Origin: CAYYYJ01 sp964476045
GTDB lineage: Archaea > Aenigmatarchaeota > Aenigmatarchaeia > QMZP01 > JACQNV01
Assembly (NCBI GenBank): GCA_964476045.1
Contig: CAYYYJ010000007.1
Span: 1-41,512, forward strand
Direction of reading: 5' to 3'
Length of the DNA: 41,512 bases
Shown here in pieces: positions 26,818 through 34,545 of this stretch. The position numbers and the translations under genes are program-made. Numbering within the stretch: position 1 is the first letter of the stretch; every line of letters starts with the position of its first letter. The notes beneath the pieces are model-generated. The model was not told the origin of the DNA and did no database searches. It saw only the letters and a program-made list of their open reading frames with translations.

Positions 26818-27087
26818 ATGGAATTGGAAACCGTAAGAATGTCGTCAAAGGGTCAGATAGTTATTCCACAAGATATGAGGGAACAACTTCATGCGGATGA
26901 AGGAACTCTTTTCATGGCTCTCAGGAACGGGGATACCATAATACTTAAAAAAATAGAGACGCCATCAAGAGAGGAATTGATGAAAAGGATTCAGGCTATG
27001 GCTAAAGAAGGTAGGGCGAGGCTTGAGAAAAAGGGGTTAAAAGAATCTGATATACCCATGCTTGTCGAAAGGGCAAGGAGAAGTTAA
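26818..27087 (+). CDS. AbrB/SpoVT-type antitoxin (VapB-like)
   Basis: This 89-residue protein has the swapped-hairpin DNA-binding motif MSSKGQIVIPQDMRE, followed by a charged helix that would bind the toxin. A CAGGAG ribosome site and a TTTATAAG TATA-like box (about 26768) precede it. It is followed 7 bases later by a PIN-domain toxin gene, the standard VapBC order. The toxin is disrupted by an insertion element, so the antitoxin may be free of its target. Confidence 0.87.
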   Translation: MELETVRMSSKGQIVIPQDMREQLHADEGTLFMALRNGDTIILKKIETPSREELMKRIQAMAKEGRARLEKKGLKESDIPMLVERARRS

Positions 27088-27456
27088 CTCATATATGCGC
27101 CTTGTTTTCGATACAAATATTCTGATTTCTGCAACAGGGTGGGAAGGAAGTGTTTCAGAAAAACTTACGCTTAAAATGGTCGAAAGCGGATTCAAAATAT
27201 TTACATCCCAAGAGATACTTTCAGAGTTCCATAAAGTCCTTGTCAGGGATTTCCACTATAATTCTAAACAGGCGACTGAGAAGATAGAAGGCATAAAACC
27301 GCTATTTATTATCGTGGAACCGACAAACAGGGTTATAGCCATTGCAGCAGATCCCAACGACAATAAAATAATCGAATGTGCTTTGACGTGTTCAGCTGAT
27401 TACATAATCAGTTATGACAAACATTTATTGGATATAAAGCTTGGTTCAACCACCGG

Positions 27457-27940
27457 TCATTGGTTCTGTTGGTTCAATAGACCGGTGGTATTTCTGTGAA
27501 AGAACTTTGCAAGCGTCACTTCATATCTTTTTGTTTTGAGCCCTTGGTTAGCTATGTACGCCCTTAGCTGTTCGGGCTCTCTGCCCATGCTGTCAGCGTA
27601 GATTGTGGGCGACCACAACCCGGACCCCCAGAAATATTTTTTCTTGATCCCTGGAAACTCCTGGAGGAGTTTCCTTGCTGTTGTGCCCTTCAGCTTTTTT
27701 GATATCGCGTCGACGCTGAGCGATATCCGCACCCAGCGGATATCCATGTGGACATGGTTCCTGTCAAAACCGACCAACAGGATCTCTATGCCTGCGTCAG
27801 CTGCTGCCTCGAGGCAGCAGCTCTTCGCATCGCTGTTTGAACTCCACAATGTCAAAGACATTGTGGCAATATTTTATTTTGAAGCACATGTGAGCTTCCA
27901 TCCTGAAAATGCTTGAACTACCTCTGACAAAATCTGACAT
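27457..27940 (-). pseudogene. tnpA: IS200-like Y1 transposase with a frameshift
   Basis: The C-terminal two thirds read in one frame: the HUH motif DRNHVHMDI, then LKGTTARKLLQEFP, YFWGSGLWSPTIYADS and the tyrosine helix QLRAYIANQ. The N-terminal part, from ATG 27940, reads SDFVRGSSSIFRMEAHMCFKIKYCH in another frame and meets a stop. The two frames cross inside a perfect 22-base palindrome (27800-27821). A one-base shift there explains the break. It is either decayed or uses recoding; decay is simpler. All catalytic residues remain in the downstream part. Confidence 0.8.
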
Positions 27941-27962
27941 AACAAACCTCCGAAAACTTTAA

Positions 27963-28049
27963 GAAGTAGCCCCTCGTATAACTAAGCAAAACACTAGCTG
28001 TGCAGGGGCTACTTCGATCCCTGTACCTGCCAGTCCTTCGGCTGGCAGG
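27963..28049 (-). promoter_or_regulatory. Structured 5' leader of the IS200-like transposase
   Basis: Upstream of tnpA two strong stems are visible: GAAGTAGCCCCT (27963-27974) with AGGGGCTACTTC (28004-28015), and CCTGCCAG/CTGGCAGG (28026-28049). IS200 elements are known to repress transposase translation through a leader stem-loop and to block read-through transcription; these stems are well placed for that. Confidence 0.6.
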
Positions 28050-28287
28050 TCATTTATTTTATTTTTGTGAGAACTAGCTTATCCGTCTTCGGTCTTTATC
28101 CACTGGTCAATAGACCAGTGGTATTACGGTTATAAAAGAGTTTAGAGGGATAAAGATAATCAGGCCTGAAGAGGCGATGAAACTTTTTTAGTTTCTTATC
28201 GTCGTTGCCTTGGAAAAACGGGGGAGATATTTTGTAGCGGCGTGAAGTAAGGAAATCTATTTATATATCCTTACCTAATAATTGGCT

Positions 28288-28536
28288 ATGATAGAAGAGA
28301 GTTTAGTTACATCAAAAGGGCAGATAACAATACCCAAAAGCATAAGGGACGCCTTGAAGATAAGGGAAGGGTCTAGAGTAATGTTTATACTTGAACATGG
28401 CGAAGCTGTCATGCTCCCTAAAATAAAAGACTCTTTCTCTGCTTTAAAGGAATTGAGAAAAGAAATTAGTTTTACAGGAGAGGAAATAAAGCAAATGATA
28501 GCAGAGTCTAAAAAGGAATGGGGCAAGCTTGCGTAA
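28288..28536 (+). CDS. AbrB/SpoVT-type antitoxin (second VapB)
   Basis: The 82-residue protein has LVTSKGQITIPKSIRDAL, the AbrB DNA-binding hairpin, then a helical toxin-binding tail. A TATA box (TTTATATATCC, about 28260) lies about 25 bases before the ATG at 28288, giving a leaderless mRNA. The stop codon overlaps the start of the following toxin gene (TAATG). It belongs to an intact VapBC pair, unlike the broken one 100 bases upstream. Confidence 0.9.
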   Translation: MIEESLVTSKGQITIPKSIRDALKIREGSRVMFILEHGEAVMLPKIKDSFSALKELRKEISFTGEEIKQMIAESKKEWGKLA

Positions 28537-28940
28537 TGTTCTTCATAGACAGTTGGATCTGGATAGAATATTTTTCTAAAGGCAAGAAGTCGGAAAACGC
28601 AGAAGCTGTCATCGAAATGCTAAAACAAGATACAGGCATTATCTCCACATTTGTTCTCACCGAAACCAGATATGCAATAACAAAGAAATTCGGAATCCAT
28701 CAGGCCAACCATTTTTTACAGATAATCAATAGCATTGCAAATCTAACTATATTACCGCTTACACCAACTGTTGCTGTGTATGCTGCCGACTTGAGATCGA
28801 AATACTATTCTAAAAAGAACCAACTTTCTTATGGCGATGCCATTCACTTGTCAACGTCTGTTCTAAGCGATTGCAAAACATTCTATACAGGCGACCCTGA
28901 TTTTTTGGATATAGAGGAGATAGAAGTGAGGTTTGTTTAA
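28536..28940 (+). CDS. PIN-domain RNase toxin (VapC)
   Basis: The ATG at 28536 overlaps the antitoxin stop. The protein starts MFFIDSWIWIEYF, with the first Asp, then a VLTETRYA Glu, and SYGDAIHL and FYTGDPDF acidic residues that complete the metal site. VapC toxins cleave RNAs such as initiator tRNA or rRNA. The module is complete and should be self-controlled by the VapBC complex binding its promoter. Confidence 0.9.
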   Translation: MFFIDSWIWIEYFSKGKKSENAEAVIEMLKQDTGIISTFVLTETRYAITKKFGIHQANHFLQIINSIANLTILPLTPTVAVYAADLRSKYYSKKNQLSYGDAIHLSTSVLSDCKTFYTGDPDFLDIEEIEVRFV

Positions 28941-28958
28941 TTGTTCTAGAAGGAAAAA

Positions 28959-29042
28959 ATGAATCACCAAGAACGGGTTGAAATTGCGAATAAGGTTATA
29001 GGGAAGATGTCCAGGAGTTTAGAAAAAGACTTGTTCTTGTAA
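28959..29042 (+). CDS. Possible 27-codon micro-ORF
   Basis: An AGGAAAAA sequence precedes an ATG that opens a charged, helical 27-codon frame (start NHQERVEIANKVIG). It could be a remnant of a longer gene; I see no family match. Confidence 0.25.
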   Translation: MNHQERVEIANKVIGKMSRSLEKDLFL

Positions 29043-29052
29043 AAAGTTGAAA

Positions 29053-30168
29053 TCATAAATGTAACTCCACAACATCCCCGTCCTTTAATTTATAATCTGC
29101 GCCAAGAGCCTGGCCAGGGAATTTTGAGGACCCCCAGACTTTTGCGTACTTAAGATGGCCTTCCCACTTCCTGTTTATTTTTCTTGCAATGTCAGCAACT
29201 GTAGTCGACTTTTTCATTATCAAGGGTTGTTCTGTATCAGCTTCTTTTCCAACAGGTTTTAGATAAATTCGCAGCAAGCCCAGTTTCTCCCAGACTTTTG
29301 ATTTTAATTCTTCGAGGCCCTTTTTCTGCTCGCTGGAAATCAGGACAGCTTCTGGGAAATTTTTCTTGAGCTCTTGGGCTCTCTTCGAATCTATCAAATC
29401 AGATTTTGTAATTACTATTAGGGATGGGGCATAAACCCTATTTGATTTCATTGCATCAATAAATCTGTCTATATCTGGGTCTTCCCTGAGCAATACATCT
29501 GCGTTAATGATCTTGAATTCTTGTAATATTGATTTTATACTGTCCTCTGTCAGGTTTTTCAGTTTTCTTGTTGACCCGACTGTTATTCCGCCGAAAGATT
29601 TTTTGCTGAACTTTATTTCAGGCGGATCTCTATCTAACCTGAAATTAGAATTATACAATTCTTTTCTCATAATTTCTATTTCTTTTTCAGCTTTGGGGGC
29701 AGATGCGATAAGCAAAACCAGATCTGCGATTCGTGCGACTGAAAGGACCTCCTTTCCCCTGCCAGCGCCTGAACTAGCGCCTTCGATCAGGCCTGGCAGA
29801 TCCAAGACCTGTATGTGCGCTTTGTTGTATTCTAATACTCCTGGGACAACATCGATAGTTGTGAAATCGTAGGCTGCTACTTTTGAAGAGGCGTTTGTTA
29901 TGGAATTCAGGAGGGTGCTTTTGCCGACAGAAGGGAAGCCTATCATCAGGATTGTTGAATCCCCTGTTTTCTTCAGCCCATAACCATATCCATGCGCTCC
30001 ACCGCTTTGTGATTGTTGCTTTTCTCTTAGATTGGCTAGCTTTGCTTTCAGCTTTCCAATATGGCCTTGAGTATGCTTGTTGTATTTTGTTCTTGATAGC
30101 TCTTCTTCTATTTCTTTTATCTGGGCAGCTGCGCCTGTTAGCTCTTCTTCTTTATTTTCTTGTACCAT
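29053..30168 (-). CDS. DRG-family GTPase with TGS domain
   Basis: This 371-residue protein is the archaeal DRG/Obg-related GTPase. G1 is GFPSVGKST (77-85), G3 is DLPGLIEGA, and G4 is ITKSDL; a C-terminal TGS domain covers about 295-371 (ending DGDVVELHL). An N-terminal helical region with KYNKHTQGHIGKLKAKLA precedes the GTPase, as in DRG proteins. DRG proteins bind ribosomes and act in translation or growth control. Its start overlaps the end of the upstream HIT-like gene by 17 bases, suggesting coupling. Confidence 0.94.
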   Translation of the reverse strand: MVQENKEEELTGAAAQIKEIEEELSRTKYNKHTQGHIGKLKAKLANLREKQQSQSGGAHGYGYGLKKTGDSTILMIGFPSVGKSTLLNSITNASSKVAAYDFTTIDVVPGVLEYNKAHIQVLDLPGLIEGASSGAGRGKEVLSVARIADLVLLIASAPKAEKEIEIMRKELYNSNFRLDRDPPEIKFSKKSFGGITVGSTRKLKNLTEDSIKSILQEFKIINADVLLREDPDIDRFIDAMKSNRVYAPSLIVITKSDLIDSKRAQELKKNFPEAVLISSEQKKGLEELKSKVWEKLGLLRIYLKPVGKEADTEQPLIMKKSTTVADIARKINRKWEGHLKYAKVWGSSKFPGQALGADYKLKDGDVVELHL

Positions 30169-30790
30169 ATAAATTTCCGAATGCCGCTTTAGTTAATTTT
30201 CTTTTCTCTTCATCTACACGTTTATTTTTTTTTGTCATTTTTCTCCAATCGCGTATTCCTGCTAGGCCTTTATTTGAGAAAAAATATCTGAAGTCTAGAT
30301 GCATATCTTTTTTCTTCTCTTTGAGATTATTGATGTGGAAGAAATAAAGGCGTCTGTTCTCTTCTATTGTTACATAAGCCTTTTCAGATCCGTATAGCTT
30401 TTTCAGATCCTTGTTATTTATTTTTTTAAAATTCGTGTTGGATTTTCCGACCATTTCTTCCATTATGCTTTTAATTTTGTAATCAGGCGATTCGAGAGGT
30501 ATAAAATGTATATGAGCATGGGGAACTGATTGGCCGAAAATACCGTATTCTATTAGAAAAGGTTTGGAAAACTTACTGGATATTTTTTCTATCAGACCAG
30601 ACTTTATTTTTTGGAATTCTTTTTCCATGGGTTTTGGAATTTCTGCAAAACATCTATAATGGTCTTTAGGGATTAGCATTACATGGCCAGGAGAGATTAT
30701 GGCGAGCCCGACTTTCACGAAAAAATTGTCTGTTTCTAGAAGGATGTCATCCTTTATTTTTTCCTTGTCACAGAAAATACAGTCTTGCAT
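30152..30790 (-). CDS. HIT-like protein with extended C-terminus
   Basis: The N-terminal half is a HIT domain: CIFCDK, SPGHVMLIPKDHYRCF and the histidine triad HAHIHFIP. The C-terminal 100 residues are basic and contain YFFSNKGLAGIRDWRKM, so the protein (212 residues) is larger than the usual HIT hydrolase and could bind nucleic acid. It is transcribed with the DRG GTPase gene. Its substrate is unknown. Confidence 0.8.
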   Translation of the reverse strand: MQDCIFCDKEKIKDDILLETDNFFVKVGLAIISPGHVMLIPKDHYRCFAEIPKPMEKEFQKIKSGLIEKISSKFSKPFLIEYGIFGQSVPHAHIHFIPLESPDYKIKSIMEEMVGKSNTNFKKINNKDLKKLYGSEKAYVTIEENRRLYFFHINNLKEKKKDMHLDFRYFFSNKGLAGIRDWRKMTKKNKRVDEEKRKLTKAAFGNLYGTRK

Positions 30791-30874
30791 TGCAGATATT
30801 GAGTTCTAGCTTAATATTTGTTTAGAAGTAGCTGAGAGGCAGCTGGAGCTATTGCTACCTCTCTGAGTAGGTAT

Positions 30875-31162
30875 CTAGTTCGTCAAAGAACTATTTTCCT
30901 TGTACTGGTTGCTCAGGATTTCCCTGAAGAAGAAGTGGAGAGCCTGGAGTGATGAATATGATTTTATACTATTCATGTAAGTTTTGATGTCTGAATGCTC
31001 TACATTTTCTTTTCCCATAGTATTTAGGAAATCTTCTATCTGTTGGACGTAATTTTCTATTGTTTTTAGAGTGAAATCTCTTCTCACCATTTCATTTACA
31101 ACCTGACTTAGTATTGGACCGTACCTGCCTTCTATTGTTATTCCTGATTGTAAGCCTGTCAT
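30875..31162 (-). CDS. Integrase/Xer N-terminal (core-binding) domain protein
   Basis: The 95-residue protein contains RRDFTLKTIENYVQQIEDFL and a following helical stretch (LQALHFFFREIL), matching the SAM-like N-terminal domain of tyrosine recombinases. The catalytic domain with the R-H-R-Y residues is absent and there is no frame for it downstream. It is either a truncated integrase or a standalone DNA-binding protein. A strong AAGGAGGTG ribosome site precedes the ATG, which is rare in this window and suggests it is expressed. A GAGAGG.../...CCTCTC hairpin (about 30824-30860) follows its end. Confidence 0.6.
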   Translation of the reverse strand: MTGLQSGITIEGRYGPILSQVVNEMVRRDFTLKTIENYVQQIEDFLNTMGKENVEHSDIKTYMNSIKSYSSLQALHFFFREILSNQYKENSSLTN

Positions 31163-31189
31163 GTGTTACACCTCCTTTCAGCCCTTTTC

Positions 31190-31335
31190 TTTAAAGGGAC
31201 GAAACCGATAGTTAAAGGGACGACACTGAGTTGAAGGGACGAGATTGATCTTGTATCAATTGTAAAGGATCAATCTCCACCATCTTCGATCAGTGTCCAC
31301 CTGAATCCCAATTGTATAAGATCGGTTTCCATCCT
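31190..31335. repeat. Nested three-stem structure with repeated GGGACGA motif
   Basis: Three units begin GGGACGA (31196, 31217, 31236). Each carries an arm that pairs with a later arm in reverse order: GAAACCGAT (31201) with ATCGGTTTC (31321), GACACTGA (31222) with TCAGTGTC (31290), and GAGATTGATC (31241) with GATCAATCTC (31268). The result is a perfectly nested fold with a loop holding CAATTG. The arms differ in sequence but keep pairing. This lies in the 480-base gap between the integrase fragment and the gene at 31646. It could be a structured RNA (either strand), a leader of the integrase fragment, or a protein-binding DNA site. Confidence 0.6.
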
Positions 31336-31560
31336 TCAGAAAAGGTTTGAGATCCCAAAAGAAAGGGACCTCCTCTTAAGCATCAATAACCAGGTGAGCA
31401 CAACTGGGTTGGATTAAGGGGAGGACATCACCTTTCGGTTTTGTCGGCCTTTTCACCTCTCATGCATCGCTGGTTATATATAAAAAGACAATGATTTGCA
31501 CCATTATCTTTCTAATAAGAACGTCGTTTTTGGGGTGTATATATCTGATCCAAGGGTAGC
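31336..31560. other. Intergenic region with weak inverted repeats
   Basis: No gene is seen. An ATAACCAGGTGA segment (about 31388) faces TCACC and CTGGTTAT (about 31454-31476), so the stretch could fold into one long hairpin of about 90 bases. A TATATATA-like AT-rich tract follows at 31475-31485. Nothing identifies it as SRP RNA or RNase P RNA: I looked for their conserved motifs and did not find them. Confidence 0.35.
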
Positions 31561-31565
31561 TTTCC

Positions 31566-31642
31566 GCTATTCCGCTAGAACAAGAAATCGATATACAGAG
31601 GACTAATTTTAACGGAATACAGTTTCCTCTAGTAAACGGTGT
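31566..31642. repeat. Possible Orc1-binding repeats, left copy
   Basis: CCGCTATTCCGCTA is a tandem of CCGCTA. Read on the minus strand the region gives ATAACACCGTT, then TAGAGGAAAC and AATAGCGGAA. The same order of elements (ATAACAGTGTT, TTAGAGATTT, GATAGCGGAA) occurs on the plus strand at 33352-33386 on the other side of orc1/cdc6. These may be origin recognition boxes. Confidence 0.4.
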
Positions 31643-31645
31643 TAT

Positions 31646-32269
31646 TTAGCCTGTGAGAGGCACTTCAATATCCTCTCTCAGCAATCTCCAGCCGATTGTA
31701 GGTTCGAGTAGAGAGTCGGATGTAAAATATTGAGAGACTTGTTCTAGGATCTCGGAGGTTACATAAGTCGGATACAGTTTTACTAATTTACTGCAAACCC
31801 CAGCCAATAAGCTAGCTGCCTTTTTTCTTGCAGCCTCAAGTCTTTTTTCGTTTGTTCTTCCACTTATTAGAATACCGTATCGCCTTCGATCTTTGTGGTC
31901 TCTGGTTGCCATAGTAGATTGGTGTGTTGGTACGAAATACAAAACCGTATTAACTGCTGATTGGCTCAGATCAGGGCTCTCTCCAATTTCTTGTTCGAGA
32001 TCAGCTCTAGCTTGCCTGTAGTCTAGGTCATCAGCTACGCACAAAACAGCCTGCGCCAATTGCGTTCTTTCTCCATAACTAATTTTATAACTCCTATTAT
32101 CTCTAGCAATTGCATCCTCTACGCAATCTTCTTTGAATGGCCCTTGCTCAGCAGAGATTATTCTGGTTTCCCGAAAACCCATTAGAATAATCCTATTTCT
32201 GTGGTGGGCTGCCGCTTCTCGATATTCTCTTCCTGTAACAAAATCCACAATTCTCGATAACTTTGGCAT
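31646..32269 (-). CDS. Uncharacterised 207-residue protein next to orc1/cdc6
   Basis: I do not recognise the family. The ATG at 32269 (MPKLSRIVDF) is a better start than 32350, which would overlap orc1/cdc6. The protein is mixed alpha/beta, soluble and rich in Arg and Glu, with an HRNRIILMGFRETRI segment and a later YGILISGRTNEKRLEAARKKAA helix. No catalytic motif stands out. It is transcribed in the same direction as orc1/cdc6 after a 56-base gap. Confidence 0.65.
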   Translation of the reverse strand: MPKLSRIVDFVTGREYREAAAHHRNRIILMGFRETRIISAEQGPFKEDCVEDAIARDNRSYKISYGERTQLAQAVLCVADDLDYRQARADLEQEIGESPDLSQSAVNTVLYFVPTHQSTMATRDHKDRRRYGILISGRTNEKRLEAARKKAASLLAGVCSKLVKLYPTYVTSEILEQVSQYFTSDSLLEPTIGWRLLREDIEVPLTG

Positions 32270-32325
32270 AGAAAAAATCTCTGTAGTTTCCTTTAGATGT
32301 AAAAAATAAATAGGCGAGAAAATTT

Positions 32326-33351
32326 TCAGACAGCCTTGTAAACTGTCCATCTTCCTTCCCCAGAAGTTGAGATAAGGCTGTAAGCTTGTAATTTATCTAG
32401 ATAGTTTCTCACAGTCCTATCAACCTGAGGCTCTAGATTTTTTTCTTTGCAGAGAGAAATGTATTTTTGATGGAGCTCTGCCGATGGGATCTTTTTTATT
32501 GACTTGATTATGCCGTACAGAATTTTCTGGTGTGTATTCAGGTTTCCAAGTGTTTTTCCTTGCTCCAAATAAACTGATTTTGGGACTGCTTTTTCGATAT
32601 GGAGATCTCCTATATTCGCTGCGTCTTGATTTTCAGCCGTCTCTGCAGCTGATCGCAGGATTCCTATTGCTTTTCTAGCGTCCCCGTTTGCGCTTTCTGC
32701 TATCCTACTTAATTGTAAAGTTGTTATGACATCTGGAACCAGTCCCCACTCAACCCTGTCTTTCAGTATGTCAGTTATTTCTAACTCAGAATAAGACCTG
32801 AATTCAATTCGCTCTATATTCTCCAGCCTGCTTCTTATCCTGGGATCTGCATCATAAAGTATTGTCTCCTTATTCGCAACAAGGATAATGCAGATTTCCG
32901 GTGTCGATGCGAGATCGTAAAGGATTTTATCATCTTCTAGCTGATCAGCTTCGTCCAAAATTATCACGCAGGGCCTGTTTTTTATTTTCTGCCTCAACAA
33001 ATCGAGAAGCTCGTCTGTTGGCGTCCCTTTCCTGTGGATGAAAACTTGCCCTAGAGATTGCAGAATATTGTAAAGGATTTTGAATCTTGATGGATACAGC
33101 CAGCAATTGATGTAAACAGAGACTACAGGTGCATACGCTTTCAATTCATCAACAACATACTGTGTCATCGATGTTTTGCCTGTTCCAGGAGGCCCGTAGA
33201 TAAAAGAGTTTCTTGCTATTTCTTTTTCTATGAGAGGCTTTAGATTATCTCTTATTGCATGGAGCTGTCCGTCCCTGTGGATGATCCTTCTAGGGATAAA
33301 GGTTTCTGTGAGAACTCTGAGATCTTTGATTATTGTATTGGATTCGTACAT
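32326..33351 (-). CDS. cdc6: Orc1/Cdc6 replication initiator
   Basis: The 341-residue AAA+ protein has Walker A GPPGTGKT (53-60), Walker B VIILDEADQL, sensor 1 ILVANK, an Arg finger region SRLENIERIEF, sensor 2 GDARKAIGIL, and a C-terminal winged helix (VRNYLDKLQAYSLIST). Orc1/Cdc6 binds origin boxes and loads MCM. Archaeal origins often lie beside this gene, and repeat elements are present on both sides here. The protein is slightly shorter than many relatives but complete. Confidence 0.95.
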   Translation of the reverse strand: MYESNTIIKDLRVLTETFIPRRIIHRDGQLHAIRDNLKPLIEKEIARNSFIYGPPGTGKTSMTQYVVDELKAYAPVVSVYINCWLYPSRFKILYNILQSLGQVFIHRKGTPTDELLDLLRQKIKNRPCVIILDEADQLEDDKILYDLASTPEICIILVANKETILYDADPRIRSRLENIERIEFRSYSELEITDILKDRVEWGLVPDVITTLQLSRIAESANGDARKAIGILRSAAETAENQDAANIGDLHIEKAVPKSVYLEQGKTLGNLNTHQKILYGIIKSIKKIPSAELHQKYISLCKEKNLEPQVDRTVRNYLDKLQAYSLISTSGEGRWTVYKAV

Positions 33352-33395
33352 ATAACAGTGTTATTAGAGATTTGCTTGGATAGCGGAACTCCCGT
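33352..33395. repeat. Possible Orc1-binding repeats, right copy
   Basis: ATAACAGTGTTAT is a perfect inverted repeat around a central G (33353-33365), followed by TTAGAGATTT and GATAGCGGAA. The same elements in the same order occur inverted at 31566-31642. The position directly upstream of orc1/cdc6 is typical of an archaeal origin. Confidence 0.45.
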
Positions 33396-33426
33396 AATTC
33401 CTCTAAATAGAACTTAGTTCAGGACG

Positions 33427-33435
33427 TATATAAAT
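33427..33435 (+). promoter_or_regulatory. TATA box upstream of the M29-like peptidase
   Basis: TATATAAAT is the strongest AT box in the gap between orc1/cdc6 and the gene at 33508. It would place a start near 33455 and a leader of about 50 nt. Confidence 0.4.
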
Positions 33436-33507
33436 CACGAAACCAATAAATAGTAACCCAGAAGATGGCACTTAAATGGTTCCATCAGCTTCTAAGAGTT
33501 GATTAAA

Positions 33508-34476
33508 ATGAAAAAAACCAGCAAACTAAACCCGTACAAAGTGATTCTAGAAAAATGCTTGGCAGTAAGATCTGGGGAGACCGTGCTAATTGTTACAGAC
33601 AAGAAAAAAAGGCCTATTGCAAATGCCCTTCTCGAAGAGGCAAAGGAAATAGCCAAAGAGGTGGGTTTAGTCGAAATAGAGGAGAGGAAATTCGATGGGC
33701 AAGAACCTCCTGAATTTGTTTCTGCTGTAATGAAAAAATGCAATGTCGCTTTCCTTGTTACATCAAAATCTCTCACGAATACGAACGCGAGAAGGCAAGC
33801 CTCTGAGATAGGCGTCAGGGTAGCTTCACTCCCGGGGGTAACAGAACAGACACTCACTAGGGCTATACTCACAGATTACGATTACATAGACAGATTAAAT
33901 AAAAAAGTAATGGAGCTTTTGCTGAGGGCAGAGAGTGTTACTGTTCAGGCGCCCAAAGGAACAAGCATAAAATTCAGAGTAGATCCTAACAGGCCTTTGA
34001 TTAATGATAATGGTCTTTTCCAAGGGGAAGGAGTATTCGGTAGCCTGCCTGCAGGGGAAGTCTATTTAGCTCCTATTGAGGGGACTGCAGAAGGTGTTAT
34101 AGTTGTAGATGGATCCTGTTTGGATGAAGTTGTCGATAAGCCTATCAAAATGGGGGTTAAAGCAGGCCGCGCAGAAAATATAACAGGCGGCAAGACAGCT
34201 AAAAAGCTATTGGAGGCTCTTACGCCGTTCGGACAGGAGTCGTTCAGTCTAGGCGAATTTGGTATAGGAACAAACCCAAAAGCAAAACTCACAGGAAGCA
34301 AGTTAGAAGACAATAAAGTCATAGGGACCTGCCATTTCGGATTAGGCAACAATCTCGCAGCAGGGGGAAAAGTCTATGCAAAGAGCCATGTTGATTCTGT
34401 GATAAAGAATCCCACAATAATGTTTGACAAGAAGAAGATCATGCTGAATGGGAAGTTTTTATTAGGGAAGATATAA
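33508..34476 (+). CDS. M29/COG2309-type aminopeptidase-like protein
   Basis: The 322-residue product resembles the short archaeal members of the aminopeptidase T (M29, PepS) group. The C-terminal part has LGEFGIGTNPKA with its acidic metal ligand, EDNKVIGTCHFGLGNN and the SHVDSVI histidine/aspartate motif, which form the two-metal site. An N-terminal domain of about 110 residues precedes it. Family members release N-terminal residues from peptides in the cytoplasm. I chose ATG 33508 over an upstream TTG at 33499. Confidence 0.8.
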   Translation: MKKTSKLNPYKVILEKCLAVRSGETVLIVTDKKKRPIANALLEEAKEIAKEVGLVEIEERKFDGQEPPEFVSAVMKKCNVAFLVTSKSLTNTNARRQASEIGVRVASLPGVTEQTLTRAILTDYDYIDRLNKKVMELLLRAESVTVQAPKGTSIKFRVDPNRPLINDNGLFQGEGVFGSLPAGEVYLAPIEGTAEGVIVVDGSCLDEVVDKPIKMGVKAGRAENITGGKTAKKLLEALTPFGQESFSLGEFGIGTNPKAKLTGSKLEDNKVIGTCHFGLGNNLAAGGKVYAKSHVDSVIKNPTIMFDKKKIMLNGKFLLGKI

Positions 34477-34545
34477 AGGATTGTACACGATTTCCCAATA
34501 AGCCTTAAAATCTATTTATACTACCCGGTACAAGTCTAGTTGATT

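Larger units (their letters stand above)
27439..28136. mobile_element. IS200/IS605-type insertion element of about 698 bp
   Basis: The element is flanked by TATAAA on both sides (27433-27438 and 28131-28136), so its ends are certain only within that hexamer. Near each end is a hairpin: ACCACCGGTC/GACCGGTGGT (27449-27489) and CCACTGGTC/GACCAGTGG (28100-28121). Both are followed by a related AATAGACC-RGTGGTAT segment. The only gene is a Y1 tyrosine transposase; no TnpB is present. Size and layout fit IS200. No target duplication is needed for this family, which inserts next to a short target sequence. Confidence 0.85.
27095..28191 (+). pseudogene. PIN-domain toxin (VapC-like) split by an IS200-like element
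   Basis: From ATG 27095 the protein reads RLVFDTNILISATGW with the first catalytic Asp, then the Glu of ILSEFHKV and ADPNDNKIIECA, with the usual DYIISYDKHLLDI end. At 27438 the frame enters foreign sequence and stops at 27499. The missing end reappears at 28137-28191 as GIKIIRPEEAMKLF in frame with the restored junction (TTG GAT ATA AAA GAG TTT). All active-site residues precede the break, so the 135-residue chimeric protein could still be partly active. A family PIN toxin normally ends with this segment. Confidence 0.88.

Noticed and set aside
27439..28136. TnpB/omega-RNA type system associated with the IS
   Set aside because: There is no TnpB frame in the element; the stems upstream of tnpA fit the translational control leader of IS200.
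31380..31490. SRP RNA or RNase P RNA in the intergenic region
   Set aside because: The stretch can fold, but the conserved helix 8 motif of SRP RNA and the P4 motifs of RNase P RNA are not present.
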